DNA from: Candidatus Nitrosocosmicus sp.
Lineage (GTDB): Archaea > Thermoproteota > Nitrososphaeria > Nitrososphaerales > Nitrososphaeraceae
Direction: 5' to 3'
NCBI GenBank assembly: GCA_030452275.1
Contig: JAKDMR010000027.1
Coordinates: 1 to 12,972, forward strand
DNA: 12,972 nucleotides
Shown one piece after another: positions 12,520-12,972 of this stretch (positions within the stretch are counted from its first letter, which is position 1; every line of letters begins with the position of its first letter). Both the position numbers and the translations under genes were made by a program. The notes beneath the pieces were generated by a model. That model was not told the origin of the DNA. It made no database searches and was given only the letters and a program-made list of their open reading frames with translations.

Positions 12520-12616
12520 TCGCATTTTTAGTTTGTTCCTTTGCATAAATATTTAGACGAATATGTAAGTTGAACATTAGATCTCTTGCGTAATTAGCAG
12601 TGCTTAATCGTATCCT

Positions 12617-12972
12617 TTAATTATCGTCCATTATGTAACGAATAGATATTCATTATTCTGTAGTTTACCAATCCTGATACTATGCTTGATATTCTGTCAT
12701 ACTTTCTGAGCCTGTTTCTAAACACATCATTTATTATCCTGTACTTTTTTATCCTGCAGATTGTATGTTCCACCACCACCACCACTATCCTTCTTTTAGA
12801 ATGACTTCTGTTGTACTCTTTTTCTGTTCTACAGTTAAATCGCAGCCTTTCTCCTTTTTGATAGGTAAGGATGACCTCTGCTTCTGGTAATCATCTTCTA
12901 CTCCAAAGAATCCAAGATCAAACATGTGTAGTACATCCTTGGGAATAGCAGGACGATTGTTTTTGTAGATGT
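12617..12972 (-). pseudogene. 3' part of an IS5-type DDE transposase, frameshifted and cut by the window edge
   Basis: The minus strand encodes the C-terminal part of an IS5-like transposase in two frames. The upstream frame (from the edge to about 12820) has HMFDLGFFG, the second catalytic Asp region, then LPIKKEKG and LTVEQK. The downstream frame continues with EYNRSHSKRRI, VVVEHTICRIKKYRII (the catalytic Glu of DDE) and SGLVNYRIM, ending at a TAA at 12617. The break falls in a run of five A on the coding strand (plus-strand T 12819-12823). One more A would restore the frame. A run of five GTG codons (12771-12785) precedes the catalytic Glu and looks expanded. The 5' part lies beyond the window. 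I could not identify the terminal inverted repeat between here and the tRNA-Leu, 98 bp away. The copy is probably inactive unless a -1 frameshift is used. Confidence 0.85.
12771..12785. repeat. (CAC)5 trinucleotide repeat inside the transposase remnant
   Basis: Five perfect CAC units (GTG on the coding strand) encode five Val directly before the catalytic Glu-His. IS5 relatives usually show two or three hydrophobic residues at this place, so slippage expansion in a decaying copy is likely. Confidence 0.7.

Noticed and set aside
12520..12616. Terminal inverted repeat or attachment site between tRNA-Leu and the transposase remnant
   Set aside because: No repeat of the tRNA 3' end and no clear inverted repeat is visible. 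The other IS end lies outside the window.

Overview
The window reads as chromosomal DNA of an ammonia-oxidising archaeon of the class Nitrososphaeria (Thaumarchaeota). It is AT-rich. It carries archaeal information-processing genes: transcription factor B, the initiation factor aIF1 with an N-terminal CxxC pair, Sec61-beta and a crenarchaeal-type SSB. It also has a DUF2070 membrane protein, an archaeal-length S-adenosylhomocysteine hydrolase, a tRNA with an anticodon-loop intron, and a two-domain 3-hydroxyacyl-CoA dehydrogenase of the kind used in the thaumarchaeal 3-hydroxypropionate/4-hydroxybutyrate carbon-fixation cycle. A TATA-like element lies 24-32 bp before many starts, as expected for archaeal leaderless or short-leader mRNAs. 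A Nitrososphaera/Nitrosocosmicus-like soil lineage is plausible, but the genus cannot be fixed from the sequence alone.

Layout from left to right. (1) 1-2373: TFB on the plus strand, convergent with a minus-strand pair, aIF1 followed 24 bp later by a CPBP-family membrane protease. (2) 2374-2717: about 340 bp without a gene, holding divergent promoter signals. (3) 2718-5222: an XPB/UvsW-like SF2 helicase, then the hydroxyacyl-CoA dehydrogenase with its own promoter. (4) 5223-7896: a LOG/TIGR00725-like protein (minus) divergent from a probable secG-DUF2070 operon (plus). (5) 7922-9356: tRNA-Val(CAC) and SAH hydrolase, both minus. (6) 9400-10443: AAG-type 3-methyladenine DNA glycosylase, divergent from SAH hydrolase, then a small PH-like protein. 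(7) 10456-11220: a secreted, composite-repeat, Ser/Thr-rich protein (minus). (8) 11221-11984: about 760 bp with no convincing gene. (9) 11985-12519: a short tail-less SSB (minus) and an intron-containing tRNA-Leu(CAA) (plus). (10) 12617-12972: the 3' part of a frameshifted IS5-type transposase that runs off the right edge.

Most of the window is housekeeping: transcription, translation initiation, protein export, DNA repair, methyl-cycle recycling and carbon metabolism. The accessory part is the right third, where the modular repeat protein, the long empty stretch and the decaying IS remnant lie. I found no defence island, CRISPR array, or clear multi-gene novel system. The most unusual items are the nested perfect repeats of the secreted protein, the 9-bp inverted repeat over the TFB promoter, the membrane protein with repeated His/Asp motifs beside secG, and the tRNA-Leu with an anticodon-loop intron.
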